In this document: positions 32,206-39,553 of the stretch, in pieces | Layout of the letters: the number at the start of each line of letters is the position of its first letter | How positions within the stretch are numbered: the first letter of the stretch is position 1 | NCBI GenBank assembly: GCA_027489095.1 | Contig: JAIYAL010000142.1 | Coordinates: 1-54,216, forward strand | Reading direction: 5' to 3' | Source: Erythrobacteraceae bacterium | GTDB taxonomy: Bacteria > Pseudomonadota > Alphaproteobacteria > Sphingomonadales > Sphingomonadaceae | DNA length: 54,216 nt | The notes under the pieces: generated by a model | What the model saw: only the letters and a program-made list of their open reading frames with translations | What the model was told of the DNA's origin: nothing | Database searches by the model: none | Made by a program: the position numbers and the translations under genes

Positions 32206-33542
32206 GCCAGGCCTATGATGAGCTGATGAGCGACGATACGCCCGAAGGCGCCAGGGCGCGACTTCTCCTCAGCAAGGAGATGAGCCAGACCGAGAAGAAC
32301 GGCTTCGAGTACCTCTGGGACTATTCCGCACGGGCCGAACAGCTCCCGCCGCCGCACGACTGGCGCATCTGGATGATCATGGCCGGGCGCGGTTTCGGCA
32401 AGACCCGCTCGGGCGCTGAATGGGTGCGGATGATCGCAGACAGCCACCCCGACGCGCGGATCGCGCTGGTATCCTCCTCGCTCGCCGAGGCGCGCGCAGT
32501 GATGGTCGAGGGGGAGAGCGGGCTGCTCGCGATCTGCCGCCCCGGCCACAAGCCGCAGTTCGAGCCCTCACTGCACCGCATCCGTTTCGCGAACGGCGCG
32601 CAGGCGCAGCTGTTCTCGGCGTCCGAGCCGGAGACCTTGCGCGGTCCGCAGCATAGCCACGCCTGGTGCGACGAGATCGGCAAGTGGCCGCTGTCGCACG
32701 AGCGGGCGACGCGTTGCTGGGAAAACCTGCTGCTCGGCCTGAGGCTTGGCACCGACCCGCGCATCACGGTCACCACCACACCGCGCGCGGTGCCGCTGGT
32801 GCAGCGTCTCGTCGCCCAAGCTGCCGCCGGGTGCGAGGTGGTAATCAGCCGCGGCTCGACCGCCGACAACGCCGGGCACCTCGCTGATCGCTTCATCGAG
32901 GCGATCGCCAGCGAATTCGGCGGAACGCAGCTCGCTCGGCAGGAAATCGAAGGCGAGCTGCTTGAGGATATCGAAGGTGCGCTGTGGACTCGCTCGCTGC
33001 TCGAGGAGGCCCGCGAACAGGCTGCAGTGCCGGAACCAGTGCGGGTGGTGGTGGCGGTCGATCCGCCGGCGAGCGCCGGGGGCGATGAGTGCGGGATCAT
33101 TGTCGCCGGCCTTGGGCCCGACGGGATCGCGCGGGTGCTGGCGGATTGCACGATCAGCGGCGCGGCGCCCGCGCAATGGGCGCGGCGGGTCGCGGAAGCT
33201 GCGCGGGAATGGAACGCCGACCGGGTGGTGGCCGAGGCCAACCAGGGCGGCGCGATGGTCGAAAGCGTGCTGCGCGCCGCGGATCAGGCGCTGCCGGTCA
33301 AACTGGTGCACGCCAGCCGCGGCAAGATCGCCCGCGCCGAGCCGGTCGCCGCGCTCTACGCCGCAGGCCGGGTGCGTCACGCCGGGATGTTCGCACGGCT
33401 CGAGGATCAGCTGTGCGGCCTGCTGGTGGGCGGGAACTACGCCGGGCCCGGCCGCAGTCCCGACCGCGCCGACGCGCTGGTCTGGGCGATGACCGAGCTG
33501 CTTCTGGGACGCAGGAGCGAACCGAAAGTGCTGATGCCCTAG
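32202..33542 (+). CDS. GTA terminase large subunit (gp2)
   Basis: 446 residues. The ATPase domain shows Walker A AGRGFGKT (61-68) and a Walker B-type HAWCDEIG (D157, E158); the C-terminal RNase H-like nuclease domain shows VVVAVDPPAS and later SPDRADALVWAMTELL with acidic metal ligands. It cuts and pumps DNA into the head. Length is normal for a GTA terminase. A gap of 137 bases without a gene separates it from the portal gene. Confidence 0.95.
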   Translation: MSQAYDELMSDDTPEGARARLLLSKEMSQTEKNGFEYLWDYSARAEQLPPPHDWRIWMIMAGRGFGKTRSGAEWVRMIADSHPDARIALVSSSLAEARAVMVEGESGLLAICRPGHKPQFEPSLHRIRFANGAQAQLFSASEPETLRGPQHSHAWCDEIGKWPLSHERATRCWENLLLGLRLGTDPRITVTTTPRAVPLVQRLVAQAAAGCEVVISRGSTADNAGHLADRFIEAIASEFGGTQLARQEIEGELLEDIEGALWTRSLLEEAREQAAVPEPVRVVVAVDPPASAGGDECGIIVAGLGPDGIARVLADCTISGAAPAQWARRVAEAAREWNADRVVAEANQGGAMVESVLRAADQALPVKLVHASRGKIARAEPVAALYAAGRVRHAGMFARLEDQLCGLLVGGNYAGPGRSPDRADALVWAMTELLLGRRSEPKVLMP

Positions 33543-33679
33543 CCGGCGGGATCGACCTGGCATTGCATGCCATCCTCAAGATCGTCCCGACACCCCCGGC
33601 AACGGGCTGGGGCGAGGCAACCACTCCGGCGCCCCATGAACGCCGACCGCTCCCGCCATTCCAGTTCAGAGGATCTCCC

Positions 33680-34846
33680 ATGGCCTTGCTCGACATTTTC
33701 CGCTCCGCCTTCAAGGGCGGGGAGCGCACCCGCGTGCCGCTTGCGCCCGGCATGATGCAGGGCTGGCTGCCGACCTTTGAGTGCGGACCTGCGTCCCACG
33801 GCTATGACTATACGCGGGGGATTGCCGAGGGCTTCCTCGCCAACCCCATCGCCCAGCGTTCGGTGCGTTTGCTGGCCGAGGGGGTCGGGCAGGCGCCGCT
33901 GACTTGCTCTGATCCGCGCCTTGCCGCGCTGGTGAACGCGACCAGCGCGGGGCAATCACTGGTCGAGACTCTGGCGGCGCACCTGCTGCTGCACGGCAAT
34001 GGCTACGTCCAGATCCTGAAGGACGCCGCCGGCGTGCCGGTCGAGCTGTTCGCGCTGCGGCCCGACCGGGTGCGCGTCGTGCTCGATGACAATGGCTGGC
34101 CCTGCGCCTACGACTACAGCGTGGGGGGCGACACCACCCGGCTGCCGGTCGAGGACGAGAACGGGTGGCCCGGCGTGATCGCGATCAGGGCGATGCATCC
34201 GCTCGATGACCACTGCGGCGCAAGCGCGCTACAGGCGGCATGGCAGGCGGTGCTGATCCACAATGCCGCGACCAATTGGAACCGCGCCCTGCTCGAGAAT
34301 GCGGCGCGGCCTTCGGGCGCGCTGGTCTACCAGACCGATGACGGCGCGACCTTGGCGCACGAACAGTTCGAACGACTGAAGCACGAACTGGACATCGCCT
34401 TCTCTGGCGCGGCCAATGCCGGCCGCCCGATGCTGCTCGACGGCGGGCTCAAATGGCAGAGCATGGCGCTTACCCCCGCCGACATGGACTTCGCGACACT
34501 CAAGAGTGCGGCGGCGCGGGATATCGCGCTCGCCTTCGGGGTGCCGCCGATGCTGCTCGGCCTGCCGGGCGACAGCACCTACGCCAACTACCGCGAGGCA
34601 AATCGCGCGCTGTGGCGCCTGACCCTGCTGCCGCACGCCGAGAAGATCTTTGCAGCGCTGCGCGAGGGCCTGGCGCCGTGGTTCCCCGACTGCCTGCTGG
34701 GGATCGATCTCGACCGCGTGACGGCGCTCTCCGAGGACCGCGAGCGCCTGTGGTCGCAGGTCTCCGACGCCGAGTTCCTGAGCCGCGCCGAAAAGCGCCA
34801 GATGCTGGGCCTCCCGCCCGAGGAGCACAAGGAGACTGCCGAATGA
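33680..34846 (+). CDS. GTA portal protein, HK97 family (gp3)
   Basis: 388 residues from the ATG at 33680 (AGAGGATCTCCC before it); the frame is open far upstream but only inside the terminase gene. Portal hallmarks: LANPIAQRSVRLLAEGVGQ, LLLHGNGYVQILKDAAGVPVELFALRPDRVRV, NRALLENAARPSGALVYQ, ALAFGVPPMLLGLPGDSTYANYREANRALWRLTLLPHAEKI. It forms the dodecameric DNA channel at the unique head vertex. Ends in an ATGA overlap with the next gene. Confidence 0.95.
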   Translation: MALLDIFRSAFKGGERTRVPLAPGMMQGWLPTFECGPASHGYDYTRGIAEGFLANPIAQRSVRLLAEGVGQAPLTCSDPRLAALVNATSAGQSLVETLAAHLLLHGNGYVQILKDAAGVPVELFALRPDRVRVVLDDNGWPCAYDYSVGGDTTRLPVEDENGWPGVIAIRAMHPLDDHCGASALQAAWQAVLIHNAATNWNRALLENAARPSGALVYQTDDGATLAHEQFERLKHELDIAFSGAANAGRPMLLDGGLKWQSMALTPADMDFATLKSAAARDIALAFGVPPMLLGLPGDSTYANYREANRALWRLTLLPHAEKIFAALREGLAPWFPDCLLGIDLDRVTALSEDRERLWSQVSDAEFLSRAEKRQMLGLPPEEHKETAE

Positions 34847-35148
34847 GCAGCGAAGAGATACTTGCCAGCCTGATGGCGCAAGCGCGCGGAGAGGGGGCGG
34901 AGCTCGTCACCCTGCGCGCGATCGTCGAAGAAACGAGCGCGCTCGCCACCGACCGCGCGCTTGATCGGCTCGGGCTCGGCGACGCCAGCGCCCAGAGCGA
35001 TCTCGGCGAACTGCGCGAGCTGCTGCAAGCCTGGCGCGACGCCAAGACCAGCGCTTGGAAGGCGCTGGTCGAATGGTTCATCCGCGGCCTTCTCGCGATG
35101 CTCCTGGTCGGGATCGCCGTGCGGCACGGCACGTGGAAACTGTGGTGA
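34843..35148 (+). CDS. small membrane protein between portal and protease (gp3.5-like, DUF6127 type)
   Basis: 101 residues, overlapping the portal stop (ATGA) and the protease start (GTGA). The N-terminal part is helical and acidic (SSEEILASLMAQARGEGAELVTLRAI), the C-terminal part contains one transmembrane segment (GLLAMLLVGIAV). A small ORF in the same place exists in other alphaproteobacterial GTAs. Its role, perhaps membrane association of head assembly, is not known. Confidence 0.72.
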   Translation: MSSEEILASLMAQARGEGAELVTLRAIVEETSALATDRALDRLGLGDASAQSDLGELRELLQAWRDAKTSAWKALVEWFIRGLLAMLLVGIAVRHGTWKLW

Positions 35149-35567
35149 GCGCCGCCGTCCGCTCCACCGCGCGGCCGACCCGCTTTGCGGGCTACGCCGC
35201 GCTGTTCGACGTTCCCGATGCCGGACACGATACGATCCGTCGCGGCGCCTTTGTCCGGACGCTCGCCGCGCGCGAGAGCCCGCTGCCGCTCTACTGGCAG
35301 CACCGGCCGGACCAACCGATAGGCTTCATCGAGCAGGCCTGCGAGGATGCGCGCGGCCTCAGGGTGATCGCGCGCATCGACCGTCCCGACAGCCGCGCTG
35401 CCCAGCTGCTTAGCGAGGGCAAGGTCAACGGCCTCAGCTTCGGATTCCGCACCCGCCAAGCGCGCCAGTCCGCGGCGGGGCGCGAACTGCTCGAGATCGA
35501 GCTCTTCGAGGTCAGTCTCGTCACCCATCCGCTCCAACACGGCGCACGGGTGCATTTCGTCGCCTAG
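35145..35567 (+). CDS. GTA prohead protease, HK97 family (gp4)
   Basis: 140 residues from the GTG at 35145 (GTGA overlap). Family pattern: RFAGYAALFDVPDAGHDTIRRGAFVRTL, catalytic His53 in LYWQHRPDQPIG, catalytic Ser98 in VNGLSFGFRT, and ELFEVSLVTHP. It trims the capsid protein during head maturation. It is short but complete compared with phage HK97 proteases. Confidence 0.92.
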   Translation: MSAAVRSTARPTRFAGYAALFDVPDAGHDTIRRGAFVRTLAARESPLPLYWQHRPDQPIGFIEQACEDARGLRVIARIDRPDSRAAQLLSEGKVNGLSFGFRTRQARQSAAGRELLEIELFEVSLVTHPLQHGARVHFVA

Positions 35568-35608
35568 CCCAACCCCAGCCCTAATCCTCAACCGAAAGGC
35601 CACTGCCC

Positions 35609-36766
35609 ATGGACAATACCCCCACTCCCGCCACCGATGCCACCGACGCCATGGATGCGAGCTTCGACATCCTCGCCCGGCAGGACCAGGCTGAAGCCGA
35701 CATCGCCAGCTTGCGCAGCGAAGTCGATGAAGTGAAGTCACGGCTAGACAGGGTGGCCCGCGCTGCAGTCCGTCCGGCGATGGCCGGCGCAAGTGCGGCC
35801 AAGGATGCGCCCGAGGTGAAGAGCTTCGTCGATGGCTACCTGCGGCGCGGCCGCGAAACCGAGGTCAAGTCGATCAATGGCGCCAATCCGGCCGACGGCG
35901 GCTTTGCCGTGCCGCGCCAGATCGACGTGGCGATCGCCTCACGGCTCAACAAGATCAGCCCGATCCGTTCGATCGCCCAGGTGGTGCAGACCGGAAGCGC
36001 CGGCTACCGCAAGCTTGTCACGACCACTGGGGCCGCGTCGGGCTGGGTGAGCGAGACCACGGCGCGCGCCGAGACTGCAACGCCCCAGTTCGCCGAGATC
36101 GCCCCGCCGACAGGTGATCTCTATGCGAACCCGGCCGCAAGCCAGACCATGCTCGACGATGCCGGCTTCGATCTGGAGGCCTGGCTCGCCAACGAGATCG
36201 CGACCGAGTTCGGCCGCGCCGAGGGCACCGCCTTCGTCAAGGGCACCGGTGCCAACCAGCCGGAAGGCTTCCTCAACACAACCAAGGCAACCGCCGACGA
36301 CGCGACGCGCGCCTTCGGTTCGGTGCAATATATCGGCACGGGCAGCGCCACGGGGCTCGGCACCACACTCGATACCAAGCTCATTGACCTGATCCATACC
36401 ATGCGAGCCGGCCATCGCCAGGGCGCGGTGTTCGTCATGAACGCGACCACGCTGGCAAGCGTGCGCAAGCTCAAGACCGCCGACGGGGCTTTCTTGTGGC
36501 AGCCGGGCCTTGTTGAAGGACAGCCCAACCGGCTGCTCGGCTATCCCGTGATCGAGGCCGAGGACATGCCCGATGTCGCGGGCGGCGCTTTCCCGATCGC
36601 CTTCGGCAACTTCCGCAACGGCTATCTGATCGCCGAACGCAGCGCGACCCGGGTGCTGCGCGATCCCTTCACCAACAAACCCTTCGTCCACTTCTACGCG
36701 ACCAAGCGTATCGGCGGTAAGGTGCTGGATTCGAACGCGATCAAGCTGCTCAAAATCGAAGCCTGA
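35609..36766 (+). CDS. GTA major capsid protein, HK97 fold (gp5)
   Basis: 385 residues. An N-terminal coiled-coil delta domain (about 20-55, ILARQDQAEADIASLRSEVDEVKSRL) should be removed by the protease; the HK97 fold follows with DGGFAVPRQIDVAIASRL, SPIRSIAQVVQTGSAGYRKLV, AASQTMLDDAGFDLEAWLANEIATEFGRAEGTAFVKG, LGYPVIEAEDMP, and FGNFRNGYLIAERSATRVLRDPF. It builds the head shell. A 149-bp gap follows, without a gene. Confidence 0.95.
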   Translation: MDNTPTPATDATDAMDASFDILARQDQAEADIASLRSEVDEVKSRLDRVARAAVRPAMAGASAAKDAPEVKSFVDGYLRRGRETEVKSINGANPADGGFAVPRQIDVAIASRLNKISPIRSIAQVVQTGSAGYRKLVTTTGAASGWVSETTARAETATPQFAEIAPPTGDLYANPAASQTMLDDAGFDLEAWLANEIATEFGRAEGTAFVKGTGANQPEGFLNTTKATADDATRAFGSVQYIGTGSATGLGTTLDTKLIDLIHTMRAGHRQGAVFVMNATTLASVRKLKTADGAFLWQPGLVEGQPNRLLGYPVIEAEDMPDVAGGAFPIAFGNFRNGYLIAERSATRVLRDPFTNKPFVHFYATKRIGGKVLDSNAIKLLKIEA

Positions 36767-36915
36767 GGCCGGCGCGCCCAACTTCGTTCCCCGGCTGGCG
36801 CGCGCCCCCTTCGCGCGTCGGCCGGGCTCTTGCGCCCGCATCGCCTCAGGCCATTCCTCCTGCCTGACCTGCGCGATGCGGGCGCCATTTCTATTCACAA
36901 GATGGAGAAACCGCG

Positions 36916-37461
36916 ATGCAGCGGACAATCGTGCAGCCCCCGGTGCCCGGCGATGCTGCGCTGGCGGAGCTCAAGCAGTGGCTGGGCGTCACCCGGCCCA
37001 ACGACGACGAGATGCTTTCTGGGCTGCTCCAGACCAGCCTTACCATCTGCGAGGCCTTCACCGGCAAGGCGTCGCTGCGCCAGACAGTCGAGGAAGTGGT
37101 CGCGCTGAGCGGCGAGTGGCAGGAACTGGTCTCGCGACCGGTCAGCGACCTGACCAGCGCGGCGTTGATCGCCAGTGACGGCAGCCGCCAGACCATCGCG
37201 ACGCTCTCCGATGCGCTCGAATGGCGGATTTCGCCCGGCAGCGCCTGCGTCCGGCTGCTGCAACCTTTCGAGGGGCGCGGCATGGCTCTGCGCCTGGTCG
37301 TGGGGATTGCCGCCGAATGGGCGAGCCTCCCTGCTCCGCTGCGACACGGGATCATCCGCCTCGCCGCGCACCATTTCCGCGAGCGCGAGGGAAAATCGGC
37401 TGCGGTCCCGCCAGCCACCGTCACCGCGTTGTGGCGGCCATGGCGCGAGGTGAGGCTCTGA
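36916..37461 (+). CDS. GTA head-tail connector protein (gp6)
   Basis: 181 residues behind GGAG. It resembles HK97 gp6-like DNA-packaging/connector proteins: LAELKQWLGVTRPNDDEMLSGLLQTSLTICEAFTGKASLRQTV at the N-terminus and LPAPLRHGIIRLAAHHFRERE at the C-terminus. It would form the adaptor ring below the portal. Its TGA overlaps the next ATG by one base. Confidence 0.88.
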   Translation: MQRTIVQPPVPGDAALAELKQWLGVTRPNDDEMLSGLLQTSLTICEAFTGKASLRQTVEEVVALSGEWQELVSRPVSDLTSAALIASDGSRQTIATLSDALEWRISPGSACVRLLQPFEGRGMALRLVVGIAAEWASLPAPLRHGIIRLAAHHFREREGKSAAVPPATVTALWRPWREVRL

Positions 37462-37646
37462 TGATCCGCGCCTCGGCGAGCACGCAGGACCTGGTCCAGC
37501 GCTTATGCGAACAGGCGGCGCAGATTGCCGCTGCATTCGATTCAAGCCGCGCAGCGCAGCAGCAGCGCCCTTTGTCACGCCACGACTGGCACTCGGCAGG
37601 CGCCCTGTGGCCCGACATGTTCGGGGAGAACAGCGATGGAAAATGA
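37461..37646 (+). CDS. small ORF in the gp7 (head closure) position
   Basis: 61 residues beginning in TGATG and overlapping the start of the DUF3168 gene by 11 bases. The sequence (TQDLVQRLCEQAAQIAAAF, PLSRHDWHSAGALWPDMFG) is one helix and a short tail; it lacks the beta-barrel of the usual 110-residue head-closure protein. The tight spacing on both sides argues that it is translated. Whether it replaces gp7 or is a remnant is not known. Confidence 0.6.
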   Translation: MIRASASTQDLVQRLCEQAAQIAAAFDSSRAAQQQRPLSRHDWHSAGALWPDMFGENSDGK

Positions 37647-38025
37647 CCTGCGCGCCGCGCTGATCGCTTGGCTCCGGGCCGATCCGGCCCTCGCCGCGAT
37701 CAATGCGATCGAGGAGGAGGCTCCGCTAAGCGTCACGCCGCCCTGGCTCGGCATCGCCGCCAGCGCAGGGATCGACTGGGGCACCAAGGACCGCCCTGGC
37801 CGCGAGATCCGGATCGCGCTCGAGCTCGAGAGCTACACCGATGCAACCGCCGGCGATGCCTCGTTCCTGACCGCGATCGAGCGGCGCGTGCTCGACCTAC
37901 CGCCATTCCATTCAGGCTTCGAACTTGCCTCGATCCGCTTCCTGCGTTCGCGCAGCGAGGCCCGTGCGGACAACCTGCGGGGCGCGCTGCTCGAATATCG
38001 CTTCCGCATCTTCGCCCCTCTCTGA
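37636..38025 (+). CDS. GTA tail terminator/completion protein, DUF3168 (gp8)
   Basis: 129 residues from the ATG at 37636, with GGGGAG upstream. The DUF3168 pattern is clear: ENDLRAALIAWLRADPALAAI, PPWLGIAASAGIDWGTKDRPGREIRIALELES, and ALLEYRFRIFA at the end. Proteins of this family cap the tail tube at the head-proximal end. Confidence 0.9.
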   Translation: MENDLRAALIAWLRADPALAAINAIEEEAPLSVTPPWLGIAASAGIDWGTKDRPGREIRIALELESYTDATAGDASFLTAIERRVLDLPPFHSGFELASIRFLRSRSEARADNLRGALLEYRFRIFAPL

Positions 38026-38037
38026 CGGAGTACACCC

Positions 38038-38445
38038 ATGCCCGCACAATCCGGCGCCGCCTTCTTGCTCAAGATCACCGACGGGGCGACGCCCCCGGCT
38101 TACCAGACGATTGCAGGGCTCAGGACCACGCAGATGTCGATCAACGGCGACACGGTGGTCGTCACCCACAAGCAGTCCGGTGGATGGCGCGATCTGCTTT
38201 CGGGCGCGGGCACGCGCTCGGTGTCCGTCAGCGCGGCGGGGATATTCCTCGGCAGCGCCGCTGAGAACACGGTGCGCACCCGCGCGCTCGACGGGACGCT
38301 CGACGACTATGAGCTGTCCTTCGAGGACGGCGCGAAGCTCCGCGGGCGGTTCCTCGTCCAGCGGCTCGACTATGCCGGGGACTTCAACGGCGAGCGCAGC
38401 TACACACTCCAGCTCGAGAGTTCGGGCCCGGTGGTGGCGGCGTGA
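38038..38445 (+). CDS. GTA major tail (tube) protein, TP901-1 family (gp9)
   Basis: 135 residues. AGLRTTQMSINGDTVVVTHKQSGGWRDLLSGAG and RALDGTLDDYELSFEDGAKLRGRFLVQRLDYAGDFNGERSYTLQLESSG fit phage TP901-1-type tube proteins, which stack as hexamers to form the tail tube. The last codons overlap the GTG of the next gene (GTGA). Confidence 0.93.
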   Translation: MPAQSGAAFLLKITDGATPPAYQTIAGLRTTQMSINGDTVVVTHKQSGGWRDLLSGAGTRSVSVSAAGIFLGSAAENTVRTRALDGTLDDYELSFEDGAKLRGRFLVQRLDYAGDFNGERSYTLQLESSGPVVAA

Positions 38446-38756
38446 TCCCCGCCCCCAATCCCTTGCGCGGGGAGGCTGCGCTGGTGGTCGGCGGAATCAC
38501 CTGTGTGCTGCGACCCACCTTCGAGAACCTGGTGCTGGCAGAAAGCGAGCTCGGCTCGCTGTTCGCACTGGTTGAACGGGCGGCGCAGGGCGGCCTGACC
38601 CTCACTGAAATGACCGCGCTGCTGTGGCATTGCCTCCCCGCCCAAGGCCGACCCGAGCGCGTGGCGGTCGGGCAGGCGGTGCTTGCGATGGGGCTGGTCG
38701 AAGCGATCGGGCCGGTGCGCACGGTGCTCGCCCAGGTGCTCCAGGGCGAGACATGA
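38442..38756 (+). CDS. GTA gp10-family tail assembly protein
   Basis: 104 residues with a GTG start overlapping the tube gene. NPLRGEAALVVGGITCVLRPTFENLVLAESELGSLFALVERA matches the GTA gp10/gene-transfer-agent tail chaperone family (DUF3107/GTA_gp10 type). It likely binds the tape measure during tail assembly. ATGA overlap with the next gene. Confidence 0.88.
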   Translation: MIPAPNPLRGEAALVVGGITCVLRPTFENLVLAESELGSLFALVERAAQGGLTLTEMTALLWHCLPAQGRPERVAVGQAVLAMGLVEAIGPVRTVLAQVLQGET

Positions 38757-38968
38757 CCGCCTCCTTCGGCCCCTCCTGCTTTGCCGATGCCGCGACCCGC
38801 TGGTGTGCACTCGCCGCGCGCTTCCTCGGTTGGCGACCTGCCGAGTTCTGGGCCGCCACCCCCGCCGAACTGGCGATGGCGCTGGCCGCCCCCGACGATC
38901 CTGCCACTCCCTACCCACCGTCCCGCGACACGATCGCCCGCATGATGGAGCGCGATGCCCATGACTGA
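38753..38968 (+). CDS. small phage tail assembly chaperone-like protein (gp10.1)
   Basis: 71 residues, ATGA overlap with gp10. Sequence FADAATRWCALAARFLGWRPAEFWAATPAELAMALA resembles the rcc01693-type proteins found in this position in other GTAs, with the typical GW-P-FW pattern. It probably works with gp10 as the second tail chaperone product. Confidence 0.82.
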   Translation: MTASFGPSCFADAATRWCALAARFLGWRPAEFWAATPAELAMALAAPDDPATPYPPSRDTIARMMERDAHD

Positions 38969-39539
38969 CAAATTCCAGGAGCTCGTGATCGACGTGCGCG
39001 CCCGCACCGATGGCTTTGCCGGCGACGTCGAGAAAATGCGCCGCTCGCTCGACACATCGCTCGTCGACGGCTTCGGGCGCGCGGGCAATGTGCTAGAGAA
39101 CGGCTTGCTCGGCGCGCTGCGACGCGGGAGCCTCGGCTTCGACGATCTGAAGCGGGTTGCGTTCAACGCGCTGTCGGAAATCGCCGGCTTTTCGCTGCAA
39201 TCAGGTATTTCCGCGTTGTTCGGCGGAGGCGGCAGCGGCGGAAGCGGCGGCCTCGGTAACGTCATCGGCCATTCGATCGGCGCGCTATTCGGCCTGCCGG
39301 GACGCGCCACGGGAGGCCCGGTTGCCCCCGGCCAAGCCTATATGGTCGGCGAGCGCGGTCCCGAAGTCTTCGTGCCAACCGCCGCAGGGCGCGTGGAGAC
39401 GGGCCTGGCCGGACCGCCGCGCGAGGTGCGGGTCGCGATTCAGGTCGCGGTGCCCCGCGGGCAGGCTGCGCCGACGGCGATGCAGCGCTCCTCGCGCCAG
39501 ATCGCAAGCGCGGTGCGCCGCGCGTTGCAACAGGCCTGA
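38955..39539 (+). CDS. GTA tail tape measure protein, short form (gp11)
   Basis: 194 residues from the ATG at 38955 (a second ATG at 38961 is equally possible; GGAG at 38947-38950 is 4 or 10 bases away). The start overlaps gp10.1. A helical N-terminus is followed by a Gly-rich hinge (FGGGGSGGSGGLG) and RATGGPVAPGQAYMVGERGPEVFVPTAAGRV, the PGQAYLVGERGPE signature of phage tape measure C-termini. Its small size fits the short GTA tail. Confidence 0.9.
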   Translation: MPMTDKFQELVIDVRARTDGFAGDVEKMRRSLDTSLVDGFGRAGNVLENGLLGALRRGSLGFDDLKRVAFNALSEIAGFSLQSGISALFGGGGSGGSGGLGNVIGHSIGALFGLPGRATGGPVAPGQAYMVGERGPEVFVPTAAGRVETGLAGPPREVRVAIQVAVPRGQAAPTAMQRSSRQIASAVRRALQQA

Positions 39540-39553
39540 TCAAAGGACATCCC

